Positions 9,951 through 20,200 of a stretch of DNA of 64,000 nucleotides are shown piece by piece. Under the pieces are notes generated by a model, which saw only the letters and a program-made list of their open reading frames with translations, ran no database searches and was not told where the DNA came from. Positions within the stretch are counted from its first letter, which is position 1. The number at the start of each line of letters is the position of its first letter. The stretch covers positions 1,133,001-1,197,000 of the forward strand of contig NC_089463.1 in NCBI RefSeq assembly GCF_029203305.1. The letters are read 5' to 3'. The position numbers and the translations under genes were made by a program. The stretch is from Yamadazyma tenuis (taxonomy: Eukaryota; Ascomycota; Pichiomycetes; Serinales; Debaryomycetaceae).

Positions 9951-12900
9951 ATGGACACCAAACCACATAGGCAGACGAAGTCCCCACTGTTCTACCTCTA
10001 CGAAGAAGAGCGGCTGCGTTCCGAAGACTCCATTTCCCAACCCATCTCCTTACCCAAGCGTCAGACAAGGGAACCACTGGAATGGACATACTCCAATCCG
10101 TTGAATACTCACACAACTGCCACCGCTAAGGCCAACGAGCACGTCCGGTTGGACAGCCCGGTGATGTCCTTGAGGGACCACTTCAACACCAAAAACGACA
10201 TTTTGAAGTTCCCCGTCGAATCCACCCATTCTTACTCATACGCTCATCTATCGCCCAATTCCTTGGCACTACGCTTGAATGTGTTAAGAAGGTCTCTCCA
10301 GATTCTCCGTGACCGTCCCGCATTGATCAGCGCCATCAACAACAACGTCACTAACGACAAGTTCCATGAGTTCAAAAATACCTTCAACTACTCCATGACT
10401 CCGCTTCTGAGACAGGTTCTGTCAGACAGCGCCTCAATCACCCAAAAGTCTAACTTGCAAACAAACGCCCTGTCAGCAGCATTGGCGGCATTATTCCGTC
10501 CGTCCCTACAACGGTCAGATAGTTTCCCGGTGGATGAGATTTATTCCAAGACCAAATCCAAGACCCCAAATACTAAGGTTCCGGAGAACCAGGTTTACTC
10601 GGATGATATGACCGATATCATCGAATTACTTGAGATGAGTGATTCCAATATATCTAAAAACAAGGACTTCGCCTCCACCTTGCATGACTTGTCCTTGAAT
10701 CAGGATAACCACAAACTCAAACATGCTGCATTGAAAAGCAAATTGATGTACGCATTATCCACTCCATTTGTTGATACAACCGTAATGACCACATCAGGAA
10801 CTGACAGTGGTGCCATGTCACCCATAATCCACCCGTCAACTTTGGCTCTTAATCTCCTCAGCAACAACCAAGGCCTTATGCAACCAAGTACGAGTCCAAA
10901 CCCTGTGACTGGCCAAGGTCAATTTGCATCCAATCATTTGGCAAACTCCAATAGACCGTACCACTCGATTTCCTCCGGGAAACACGCATTACCCCAGTCC
11001 ATCTTCACGATCGACTGTGACTCGCCTTGGTCGGTGAAGGCTGCCAATGACTTGGCATGTTTGATGTTTGGAGTGCTGAAAAATATGATCAAGTCGTTGA
11101 CGTTAATGGACTTGATTGCTCCTCAATTCAGAGAGTTTGTCACCGACAGAATTACTCGATGTTTGAGTGGGTTGTATAAGATCCAGACGGTGCTTCCAAA
11201 TACAGAGATCATTTTTGCCGGTGAAATCGTTGCCATTAGTCGACCAGGGGATAAAGGGTATGCATGGACATCGATTTGGGCCAAAAAGCGTGGGAATTTG
11301 ATCATATTTATGTTTGACCAAATCCCCTGTGATGCCTTTGATGTGGTGATCCGCCGAGACTTGAACAATGTCAGCCAGTCGAGTGACTTTGAAGTGGTTT
11401 CCAAACGAACCATCGCTGGTAACTTGGCCTGGTCTGAAAGCTGTCAGTACGCAAACCTTTCAGATATCAGTGAGACCATGGCTGCCTTTATCAATGAATC
11501 GCTCCAACAGGATTTGGAACGGTATGTGTCCGTGTCGGGAGAAGTCAGTACCACCTTGACCACCACTGAAAGCGAACGGCTCAACTCCAGGAGATATTTC
11601 ACTTTACGCATCGACAACGAAAACATTCCGTGTGCAGTTACATCCAACCCTATTGATATCCACCGCAATACGTTTGAAATGAAGCTCAAAATCCACTCTT
11701 TACCCTACATTGCTGGGATCTTTGTCATCGACTCTCAATCCCTTCGTCTCGTGTCCTGCAACAATGCCATTGCCCGAAACCTTTTCGGATGGTCTTCGAT
11801 CGACTTGGTGGGCCAGTCTATAGACTGTATTGTCAGCGACTTCAGCCATATTTTCCATTGCGGATTGAACGATACGAGCTCCGACTTTTCAGTGGTCCCT
11901 GGGCTTGTGCTACCCGACCATTTCTTCAGAAGATACAGCTGTGTGTACAAAGCTACCTTAGATCCTACCTATGACGCCGCAACCCAATTTATCGGTTGTA
12001 AAGGTCTCACCGCGAAGCACATGGATGGGTCTGAATTTTTCATCGATATCCAGTTGAGAGTTAGTGCGTTGGATACTTATGTTTTATGGGTAACGTACTC
12101 GAGACAAACATACCAGCCTCGTACAGCTGAAGATGGCGATAATACGAAATCCAACCCTGATACGGGCTCATTGAATAGCCTTAGGCCCGTTTCCAAACGG
12201 GTGCGACTGATGAGTGGTGATGAAACACCTAGTGGCTTCACCAGCCTTCCGTCACAGTTGAGCTTATTTGACAAGGGTCAGGCCCTACTTACCGTCACAG
12301 GAGACATTGTACGGCACAAAAGCACCCGGAACCCTAAGCCCAGTGGCCGAGTGGGTAAGAAAACCAGCCTAGACCCTGGCACCAGAGGAAGTTCCACTCA
12401 CAGCACTTCGACCCATGACGACTCGGTGCTCTCAGAAATGGCTAACTCGTCAGTCAATACCTGCATCAGTTCCATTGTCGATGAATATGATGAACCCACA
12501 CCAGAACAGTTCACAACCCTGTCATCGCCTTTCTTCGGCACCAAAGCCCAACAGGACCAAATAGCCCATGAAACAGCGCAAATCGAGGCAAATGCCCTTG
12601 CTTGTAGCAACTGGCCTCTGGAAATTGGAGTGAAGAGAAGAAGTAAGAAGATAGACGAGTTCAAAGTTGTCCGTGACATGGGAGAAGGTGCGTATGGGAA
12701 AGTCATCTTGGCCCAGCATAATACCGACAAGGCGTACGAGATCATCATCAAATGTATTGACAAGGAGAAGATCTTGGTCGATACGTGGGTGCGAGACCGT
12801 AAGTTGGGTACTATTCCCTCCGAGATCCAGATCATGGCCACTCTCATGAGTGAGTTGCACCCAAGCATCATGAGAATCGTTGATTTTTTCGAGGACGAAC

Positions 12901-13439
12901 AATATTACTACCTCGAAACCCCCATCTTTGGCAACCCTCCTGGCATCGATTTGTTTGACTACATAGAGATCCGCAAAGACATGACCGAGGTGGAGTGCCA
13001 GTTCATCTTCAAGCAGATCGCCCTGGCAGTATTCCATCTCCACAAGCACGGCATTGTCCACCGGGATATCAAGGATGAAAATGTGATTGTGGACGAAAGA
13101 GGTATCATCAAGTTGATCGACTTTGGCAGTGCTGGGTACACAAAACTGGGCCCTTTTGATGTGTTTGTAGGAACCATCGACTACGCATCGCCAGAAGTGT
13201 TGCGCGGTGAAAAGTACGACGGCAAGCCCCAAGATATATGGGCACTTGGGATCCTTTTGTACACAATACTTTACAAAGAAAACCCATTCTATAACGTCGA
13301 TGAAATCATGGAAGGTGATCTCCGATTACCTGGTATAGTTAGTGATGGAGCCATCAATTTGATCAAGAAGATCTTGGTGAGACCCATCGACAGTCGCCCC
13401 ACCATCACCGATGTTCTTGAGGACGATTGGTTACAATGA
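9951..13439 (+). CDS. PSK1: PAS-domain Ser/Thr kinase
   Basis: 1,162 aa. PAS-like segments are visible at ~357-400 and more clearly at ~584-640 (YIAGIFVIDS...GWSSIDLVGQS). The C-terminal kinase domain (~903-1162) has the Gly-loop GEGAYGKV, Lys in IIIKCIDKEK, HRDIKDEN, DFGSAG and the APE-like SPE, so it should be active. Fungal PAS kinases sense carbon status and steer glucose towards glucan and away from glycogen, acting on Ugp1 and translation factors. In-frame CTG codons at residues 1025 and 1066 sit where PAS-kinase homologues I remember have Ser, which supports the CTG-Ser code. Only one paralogue is in view, so PSK1 and PSK2 are not distinguished. Confidence 0.9.
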   Translation: MDTKPHRQTKSPLFYLYEEERLRSEDSISQPISLPKRQTREPLEWTYSNPLNTHTTATAKANEHVRLDSPVMSLRDHFNTKNDILKFPVESTHSYSYAHLSPNSLALRLNVLRRSLQILRDRPALISAINNNVTNDKFHEFKNTFNYSMTPLLRQVLSDSASITQKSNLQTNALSAALAALFRPSLQRSDSFPVDEIYSKTKSKTPNTKVPENQVYSDDMTDIIELLEMSDSNISKNKDFASTLHDLSLNQDNHKLKHAALKSKLMYALSTPFVDTTVMTTSGTDSGAMSPIIHPSTLALNLLSNNQGLMQPSTSPNPVTGQGQFASNHLANSNRPYHSISSGKHALPQSIFTIDCDSPWSVKAANDLACLMFGVLKNMIKSLTLMDLIAPQFREFVTDRITRCLSGLYKIQTVLPNTEIIFAGEIVAISRPGDKGYAWTSIWAKKRGNLIIFMFDQIPCDAFDVVIRRDLNNVSQSSDFEVVSKRTIAGNLAWSESCQYANLSDISETMAAFINESLQQDLERYVSVSGEVSTTLTTTESERLNSRRYFTLRIDNENIPCAVTSNPIDIHRNTFEMKLKIHSLPYIAGIFVIDSQSLRLVSCNNAIARNLFGWSSIDLVGQSIDCIVSDFSHIFHCGLNDTSSDFSVVPGLVLPDHFFRRYSCVYKATLDPTYDAATQFIGCKGLTAKHMDGSEFFIDIQLRVSALDTYVLWVTYSRQTYQPRTAEDGDNTKSNPDTGSLNSLRPVSKRVRLMSGDETPSGFTSLPSQLSLFDKGQALLTVTGDIVRHKSTRNPKPSGRVGKKTSLDPGTRGSSTHSTSTHDDSVLSEMANSSVNTCISSIVDEYDEPTPEQFTTLSSPFFGTKAQQDQIAHETAQIEANALACSNWPLEIGVKRRSKKIDEFKVVRDMGEGAYGKVILAQHNTDKAYEIIIKCIDKEKILVDTWVRDRKLGTIPSEIQIMATLMSELHPSIMRIVDFFEDEQYYYLETPIFGNPPGIDLFDYIEIRKDMTEVECQFIFKQIALAVFHLHKHGIVHRDIKDENVIVDERGIIKLIDFGSAGYTKLGPFDVFVGTIDYASPEVLRGEKYDGKPQDIWALGILLYTILYKENPFYNVDEIMEGDLRLPGIVSDGAINLIKKILVRPIDSRPTITDVLEDDWLQ

Positions 13440-13608
13440 GACACGAAGATAGACACATGTGGCAAAAGTATATGATATATAGTATATGATACAGTATTAT
13501 ATAGCTGCAAAAAGAGTTGGCGGTAAGCAGCGGCCATCGACGGGTGGTGGCGGCGCGCAGCCATCCATCATTGTTATTTTTCTTATCTGTGCTTATCTTG
13601 CGCCGCGC

Positions 13609-13616
13609 TATAAATA
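13609..13616 (+). promoter_or_regulatory. TATA box of the small acidic orphan gene
   Basis: TATAAATA lies 44 bp upstream of the ATG at 13660, directly after a GC-rich patch. A strong TATA box in yeast often marks a regulated or stress-responsive gene. Confidence 0.5.
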
Positions 13617-13659
13617 GAGATCATTTCCCTTGAGATTATTTTCTCCATCTCCTGTTTTT

Positions 13660-14064
13660 ATGAGCACAGTTAAGGAACCGTATTATTTAGATACTTATAG
13701 CACCTCGGTCAAGTCGTTTACTTTACCGTTCATTCCCAAAAGCGATCCCTTCAAAACAAACTCCAATGTCCACAGAACCCGGAGTTTGTGTAAAAATGAT
13801 GGTCCCACCCCCGAATCGGATGTTCAATATGGCTTAAACAGATCCAACTCTTTGGAGCCATATTTCAAGCCTTCCCTTAAGGTTGATTTTAACATGTATG
13901 AAAATGCCATTGTTGACGACGACGATGATGTTTACGATGATGACGACGACTATGTATATGCGTTCAAGGTGGACTCCGGCCCCATCCATGGCTTACCTCC
14001 GGTTGAAGCTTCCACCGTTCGTGATGATTATGACAACAATACGAAATTCGATTTTTATTTGTGA
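13660..14064 (+). CDS. Small acidic protein of unknown function
   Basis: 134 aa from ATG 13660; the frame extends upstream only to a TTG. I do not recognise it. It has no membrane segment or signal peptide. The N-terminal part is Ser/Thr/Tyr-rich and basic (HRTRSLCKND). The middle has two poly-Asp runs (residues ~85-97, DDDDDV and DDDDDY), and the protein ends in aromatic FDFYL. It looks mostly disordered. Support for a real gene is the strong TATA box 44 bp upstream and the A-rich region after the stop. It is convergent with SEC59, 48 bp apart. A lineage-specific, possibly stress-induced protein is an inference only. Confidence 0.55.
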   Translation: MSTVKEPYYLDTYSTSVKSFTLPFIPKSDPFKTNSNVHRTRSLCKNDGPTPESDVQYGLNRSNSLEPYFKPSLKVDFNMYENAIVDDDDDVYDDDDDYVYAFKVDSGPIHGLPPVEASTVRDDYDNNTKFDFYL

Positions 14065-14112
14065 CTACAAACAAACCGATACTTATACTTATGAATATAA
14101 AAGTACCACCAA

Positions 14113-15858
14113 TTACTTCTCTAATAAGTTCCATACAAGATAGGTGATGATGGGGACAAACAAGTTATCATTGAGGTCAGTGACTCCTTCAAATACACTC
14201 GACAAGAACGTCACCACAAATACCACTTCCAAGTCCAACGCTGGAAGCTCCAAGTAGTAATTGACGGCGTAGATGGTTGCGAAAATCGAAACGAAAAATG
14301 CTGCTGAGCCCTCAACCGTCTTGTTACTATCAAAGATCTTGTGGGTTCCGACTGCTTTTCCCACAATCGAAGCAAACGAGTCGCCGACCCCCAATGCAAT
14401 TAGCCCAACGTATTGCTTGATACTAGACTGTTCGTGGAATCCCGACAAAATAACAGGAGTGGTGATACCTGCCAATAAGTAAATATAGGACAAATTGAAC
14501 GGTCCTTTCAAGTCTTTGAAATCCTGGAATTGATAAAGCTTATTGTAGAGAACCTCACCAATTATGGTGATTTTGTTGGTTCTCACGACTTCCAATACCA
14601 CCATGATAATTAACAGGCCAAGAAGGGCCAAAACCGTAAAATCTCTGTTGACCACCAAACCCGGCAAAATTGTTCCAAGAATCACAAAATGCCACAACTT
14701 TCTTCTCAAGTTGAACTCGATGTTGACGTTGAACACAAAGAAAATGTTCACCAACAAGATCACCGCCCACACGCTAAAGAACTGGAAGTTGGGGGCCTGT
14801 TGCACCACTTCCCACACCCATAAGACGCTGTTTGACTTCAATATAGGCTCTAACTGGTAGTTGGTTAAGTAGTAGAACACACCGGCAAAAACAGGAATAC
14901 TGGCAGTCTTGTTGAATAAGTAGACTGGGTACGCCAAGAACAACCCGACGATCAACGAGACCACCAACTTTTGGAAGATGATCAAGTTGATGTCGTCCGT
15001 GTCCAAATTGAAAATGAGGTTAATGAGAATCACAAGAATCATCTGAACCTCAGTTCTGGACAAGCTTCTGTTGAGTCCCGATATCACCTTATTATCATCC
15101 ACTTCCACAAGGTCGTAGTCCACGTCCTGTTTCTGGACTTCTTTGGAGATAACATGTTCTTCACTGCCTTGATTGATATACTCGAGCGCGATGTTCAAGA
15201 TGGTGAATGTCACCAATTTCTTTGTATACTCAGCGTAGTCGTCACTCTCGCTGTACAAAAAGTAGTAGACAAGTCCACTGAATCCTCTCACTACGATAGG
15301 AAGGTTTTCCACAGTGAAGTAGTTATAGGTCAAATTTTCTATCAAGTTGAACTCGAATTTGAGGCTGAACAATACGGGGATGAGGACTGCGAATAAAAGG
15401 TTAAACTCTGGCAATGTGGGCTTATCTCCAGTTCCTCCAAGGTACTTTTTCATCTTCAAATTGTGGGTGAAAACCAAGCCAATCGCCACTCCTGAGAAGT
15501 TCATGGCAATCCTCTCCAAGTACTCCCACACAAGATCATAGCTAAAGTTGTACGTCAGTTGCAAGAGAAACCCGACCAACAAGATCTGGACACCTTTACG
15601 GTAGTCTAAGTGCTCGTTCAAAAAATCTTGCGTGGCGTAGATATGGTTGAAGGGGAATGGTTGAGTGTAGGGATCATCTCCAAATGGGTTGATGGAAGAG
15701 AGCTCAGGATTTTCTTCAGCTTTTGGAGTTGGCAGTGCTTGGGTCTCGGCAACTTTGCTTAACCGTGGATCTGCTAGTCCGTCTGATTCTTTGAAACGCT
15801 CTGCAACAGAAACGGGTCCTTTGGACGAGGCACTTTTTCTTACTGCCTTTCTGGCCAT
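14113..15858 (-). CDS. SEC59: Dolichol kinase
   Basis: 581 aa polytopic protein. It phosphorylates dolichol with CTP at the ER to supply dolichyl phosphate for N-glycosylation, O-mannosylation and GPI synthesis. Many hydrophobic helices span residues ~95-580. The C-terminal CTP-binding domain is clear: LGVGDSFASIVGKAVG followed by DSNKTVEGS and FEGVTDLNDNLFVP, which match the dolichol/phosphatidate cytidylyl-type kinase signature. The first ~65 residues are basic and soluble. Somewhat longer than S. cerevisiae Sec59 (519 aa). Confidence 0.93.
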   Translation of the reverse strand: MARKAVRKSASSKGPVSVAERFKESDGLADPRLSKVAETQALPTPKAEENPELSSINPFGDDPYTQPFPFNHIYATQDFLNEHLDYRKGVQILLVGFLLQLTYNFSYDLVWEYLERIAMNFSGVAIGLVFTHNLKMKKYLGGTGDKPTLPEFNLLFAVLIPVLFSLKFEFNLIENLTYNYFTVENLPIVVRGFSGLVYYFLYSESDDYAEYTKKLVTFTILNIALEYINQGSEEHVISKEVQKQDVDYDLVEVDDNKVISGLNRSLSRTEVQMILVILINLIFNLDTDDINLIIFQKLVVSLIVGLFLAYPVYLFNKTASIPVFAGVFYYLTNYQLEPILKSNSVLWVWEVVQQAPNFQFFSVWAVILLVNIFFVFNVNIEFNLRRKLWHFVILGTILPGLVVNRDFTVLALLGLLIIMVVLEVVRTNKITIIGEVLYNKLYQFQDFKDLKGPFNLSYIYLLAGITTPVILSGFHEQSSIKQYVGLIALGVGDSFASIVGKAVGTHKIFDSNKTVEGSAAFFVSIFATIYAVNYYLELPALDLEVVFVVTFLSSVFEGVTDLNDNLFVPIITYLVWNLLEK

Positions 15859-16319
15859 TATGGTTTAAGTTGTTGATAAGAATTTTCGCGACGTTCTTGC
15901 AACCAGCAGTTGATGAGGTATACAACAAGGGAAAGAAAATGGAAAAATACAGACAAGTAGAAGAGAAAGCCGAGACGAAATTGTTTGGCAGTAGACATGT
16001 AGCTGGGGGGATTAATGGTGTTTCATCTCATTTCTAATAGGGTCTGTATTGATATTTTTAAGCTTTAACCCCGTCTGACCGTTAAAACAGTGTTAGGGCA
16101 ACCATTAACCGTTTGAAGCTCTCCAAAAAATGGGTTTCAGCATATTCACCCTATAAAGCCATTATTGGAACCATAAACAGTCGTCTGAATCTCCTAAACA
16201 CCCAACTAACTCACTTATCTCCTTCGCTCTTCCGAAACCCCACGGGGACGTATATGCAGGCATCGAAGGGCCAACAAATCTCTCGCTTTTTTGAAACATC
16301 ATCTACCAGCTTGTAACCG
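15859..16319. other. Intergenic region, divergent SEC59/SLC1 promoter
   Basis: 461 bp between two lipid-metabolism genes transcribed away from each other. A 67-codon frame (16113-16316) begins at TTG and is not supported. I see no clear TATA box, tRNA or repeat. Confidence 0.5.
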
Positions 16320-17213
16320 ATGGCGTCTTTCTTTCAAACAATTAAATTCTATGTCAAGTCCACCATTTTTGGTCTCCTCATTCTCGTGTGTGCCTTCTAT
16401 GGAGTGGTGGCCTCAATATTCTTGAGAGTGATCGGTAAGCCAGAATACAGTCAGTATACGGTTGCTAGGGCATTCTACTATTCGTTCTCCACTATTTTAG
16501 GAGTCAAAATAAAAGTCAACAATGCAAAGAACTTAAGTTCGTTACCAGGAATCTTCATCTCCAACCATCAATCAGCCTTGGATATTTTTATCTTGGGGAA
16601 GATTTTCCAGCCCGGTTTTACTGTCACTGCTAAAAAGGTGTTGAAGTATGTACCGTTCTTAGGATGGTTTATGTTGGCGAGTGGAACCTTTTTCATCGAC
16701 AGAGCAAAGTCTGACAAGGCCAGAAAGGTATTGGATGAGGCGTTGGCGGCGCTCAAGAAAGAAAAAAGAGGTGTTTTTATGTTCCCTGAAGGTACTAGAT
16801 CTGCCAGCACCAACTTGGAAATGTTACCATTCAAGAAGGGAGCGTTTCATTTGGCTAACCAGGCAAAGATTCCAGTGGTGCCTATCGTCGTGAGTAATAC
16901 CTCGACCATTTTCCATGCCAAATCGAAGATATTTAATTGTGGTGAAATAATTATTGATGTTTTACCGGCAGTGGAAACAAAAGACATAGAGACTAAAGAG
17001 CAACTCGATGAAATGGTCGTACAGGTGAGAAGTCTGATGTTAGAAAAGTTGAAGGAGATTGGCTTCTCCAAGACGGCAGCTACTGTGATTCCACCCAAGT
17101 CACCAGCCAAACTTACCCCAGAGCCAATTAACAGTAAAAGCACTGATGAGGTGTCAGAGACGGTAGAAATTGACGTTTCAACCGAAGAGTCGCCTTTGGT
17201 TGCTAAAGGCTAA
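16320..17213 (+). CDS. SLC1: 1-acyl-sn-glycerol-3-phosphate acyltransferase
   Basis: 297 aa. It converts lysophosphatidic acid to phosphatidic acid in the ER and lipid droplets. The catalytic NHQSALD block (HX4D) is at residues 82-88 and the acceptor-binding FPEGTRS at 155-161, with the intervening FIDR motif, all in PlsC-family order and spacing. Two hydrophobic segments occupy residues ~13-37 and ~110-123. Length matches S. cerevisiae Slc1 (303 aa). The tail after residue ~250 is Pro/Ser/Glu-rich and probably disordered. Confidence 0.93.
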   Translation: MASFFQTIKFYVKSTIFGLLILVCAFYGVVASIFLRVIGKPEYSQYTVARAFYYSFSTILGVKIKVNNAKNLSSLPGIFISNHQSALDIFILGKIFQPGFTVTAKKVLKYVPFLGWFMLASGTFFIDRAKSDKARKVLDEALAALKKEKRGVFMFPEGTRSASTNLEMLPFKKGAFHLANQAKIPVVPIVVSNTSTIFHAKSKIFNCGEIIIDVLPAVETKDIETKEQLDEMVVQVRSLMLEKLKEIGFSKTAATVIPPKSPAKLTPEPINSKSTDEVSETVEIDVSTEESPLVAKG

Positions 17214-17295
17214 CCGTTATCAAAAGTATATAAAAATGGATAAAACTGTGTGTAACTATTTGGGTGCAAATTATGAAATGTCTATAAGGCTTATA

Positions 17296-20200
17296 CTAAT
17301 CTTGAATGATCGCTTTCTTCTTTTTCTTCGTCTTAGACTTCTTGATGGTTATTGGAACAGGTAATTCATCTTGGACGATAGGGGATACGTCTCTGACGGC
17401 AGACTTTTCAGCAGCTGTACTATCTTCAGCTTTTGTTGAAGTATCTTCTTTCTGCGCAGTGTGTTTTTTTGTCCTCAGCTTCCCATCTTTCTTCTTCTTT
17501 TTCTTCTCTTCATTATTTTGCTTATCACGGGAACTTGCTGCCAATTTGGTTCGCAACTCATCCAAATCAATATCGTACTCGTACTGTTCAGTTGAATTAG
17601 GATTGCCCAAAGTTTCCGAGTTCAAGTCAAAATTATCGAGATTTGACGAGTCAATGGCTAGAAGATTCTTCTTTTTCTGCTTGGGTTTAGGTACTTCTGC
17701 CCAGTCAGTTTCGGAAATTCCATTTCCTATTACTTCATCTGAGAGAATTAAAACCTTCTCCTTCTTCAATTTTTTACCCTTTTTGCTCTTCTTTCCAGAT
17801 GCCGCCTTGACCGGTTCCACCACCGACGCAGTCTCGCTGCTTGATGGATCTTCTATTATAAGTTTCTTCATTTTGGAGAGAGGTTTGGAATTGTTAGAAT
17901 TCAAGTAGTAAGGATCATCTTTAAGTCTGTCTAACCTGTCTTGTTTGAGTTTCGTTGTATCTTCAACAGGAGTGACGTCTATCAACTTCACGTCTTCTTC
18001 TCCAAAATCAGAGAAAACTTCATCTTCTCCATCGCTCAAAAGCTCAAAATCTGGGTAGTTGATCTGGGTTATAAGGTCCAAGTCTTCTGGAGCAGGCAAG
18101 TTACGCTGGCCGTTCTTGGATATAGGATTCAAGGCGTATGACTTAAAGAATGACGGTAAGACGTGAGTTAACAACATTGGAACTTGGTGAGGCTCCTTTG
18201 CAACAGTATTTGCTTCCTCAACATCATCCTCTTGCTTTTCCTGCTGTATAACCTCTTCCTCCGGAGATGCTTCCTCTGCAATTGTTTCCTCATCTTCAGA
18301 GGAAGACAATTGAATGTAGTCGTCTTGCTCTACCTCTTCCTCATCATCCTCACTTTCAGAGTCGTCTTCACTTTCTTCATCATCACTATCCTCATCCAGC
18401 ACGACTTGTTCTTGGGCCAATTTCTTGTAGTAGTCTATTTCATCTTTCTCCAAAGCCCTTATGCCACTATAATCGTTCCCAACCAGAGCTTCTAAACATA
18501 TCTTCAAGAACTCTGACCATGATAAGCTCCGTTCTTGAACTTCATAGAAGAAATGGTTTTCAAAATTGCCCAAAAATTTGATCAACTTATACAAGTAATA
18601 GTTCAATTCAGAATACTTGTCGTAAGGGAGCTTCCCATTGACAGAATAAATGGAAACATAATCATTGACGATGGACGAGTATATTTTGACCAATGTGGGA
18701 ATTAGAATCGCTAATATCTCGGATTCTTTTTGATCAAGGAGCTTGACAGGAATTGGAAAGTTGACTTTATCGTTGGTGACATCCAACAAAACATCAATAT
18801 TGTAATTGACCAACTTATTTAGAAGCTCTATTTTCTTACCTAGCTCAAGAGTACGACCAAAGTTGGAGTTCTGTCCATACTCTTTACCTTCTTCTTCATC
18901 ACTTTCTTCATCGTCTGCTCCTTCGCTCACCTTTAAGTCATCGATATATTCGCCCAAAATCCAGTAAAAATCTTCGAGTATCATAGGACAGCTATCTAAG
19001 ACTTTCACATTGAGCACAGTCTCAGTAACAATTTTCAAGACATTAGGTCTTATAGAAGGTACCTTTGTCACCAAGGATTTGAATTCTCTCCCAATGGCCA
19101 AAGAAATGGTTCTATTGGTTTGGTAAGAAAGTGATGCAGATGTAGCAGTTTGGGACTTCAACGGTAACAAAGTCAAGTTGATAATGTCCTTCAAAACTGC
19201 AATATACCATTTAAAGTTGGGAATATTTTCGTAATTATCTTGAGAACCAATAGACAAGATCTTCATCGTGATCTCTAACTTTAAGTTATCCGGCACAATT
19301 GAATCCTCTGCTGGGATCAATTGAACCAACAACACTTTAATTATATCGACTATGTTATCCTCATTGATCAAATAGTGGGAAATCTCCAAAGCCTTTCTCT
19401 TTATAAGAAGGTCATTGTCTACCAAACATTCCATTATTATGTTTGGAACACCCTCTATTTTCTGAATCAAGGTGGGGAAGATTTTAACAGTACTAATCAA
19501 TGCCAATAAGCCAACAAACTTGAGATTTGAGTCCTTTGCTTCAAAAAACCTCATTATGTGCTCGATACATAACTTTGCGGTTTCCTTGTCTTTGGACGAG
19601 TCTGGAGATAACATGGCACCACCAATGATACAATTGATACATTCATAAATCAACGAGGATGCTTTTGTTTCTTCCATCAACCCCACAATTGAGGGTAAGA
19701 TCTTCTTTTTCATTCTGGGCTCTACTTTTGAAAGACTCTGAAACAACTTCAAGATTCTGATAATTAACCAGTTATTCTTGGTTTCTTCAAGAATCTCAAA
19801 AAACTTGGGCAAGTAGCTCACGAAGATCTTTGGATTCTTCTTTGATATCTCACATATAACTGTCAATGTGGCACTAACCACAGACACGTCATCATCGTCC
19901 AATTTGTCAATTACTCGCTTGAAATTGATTCTCAAACTGTCGGGAAACTGTAAAAAGATCTTATACATCGCCAAGATGGCCTTCTTCCGGATGTATGGCT
20001 TTGAATGACCAAGCTTCATCAACACATCATCATTTATATCTTTGGACAAGTTGGGGGTGACTATGCTTGCAATTCCACTTAATGCTAGACCGATCTCAAT
20101 ATGATTATGTGAGTTCAAATCCTTTTTAAACTGGTTTGTCGCCAAAATTAACAAGTCCTCTTCGTTCTTGAATGACTGAATAGCCGCCAAGTAACCAATC

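Noticed and set aside
12522..13232. 236-codon frame antisense to the PAS kinase
   Set aside because: It lies wholly over the conserved kinase domain and has no recognisable content.
16113..16316. 67-codon frame just upstream of SLC1
   Set aside because: Starts at TTG, ends before the SLC1 ATG in a different frame, no homology recognised.
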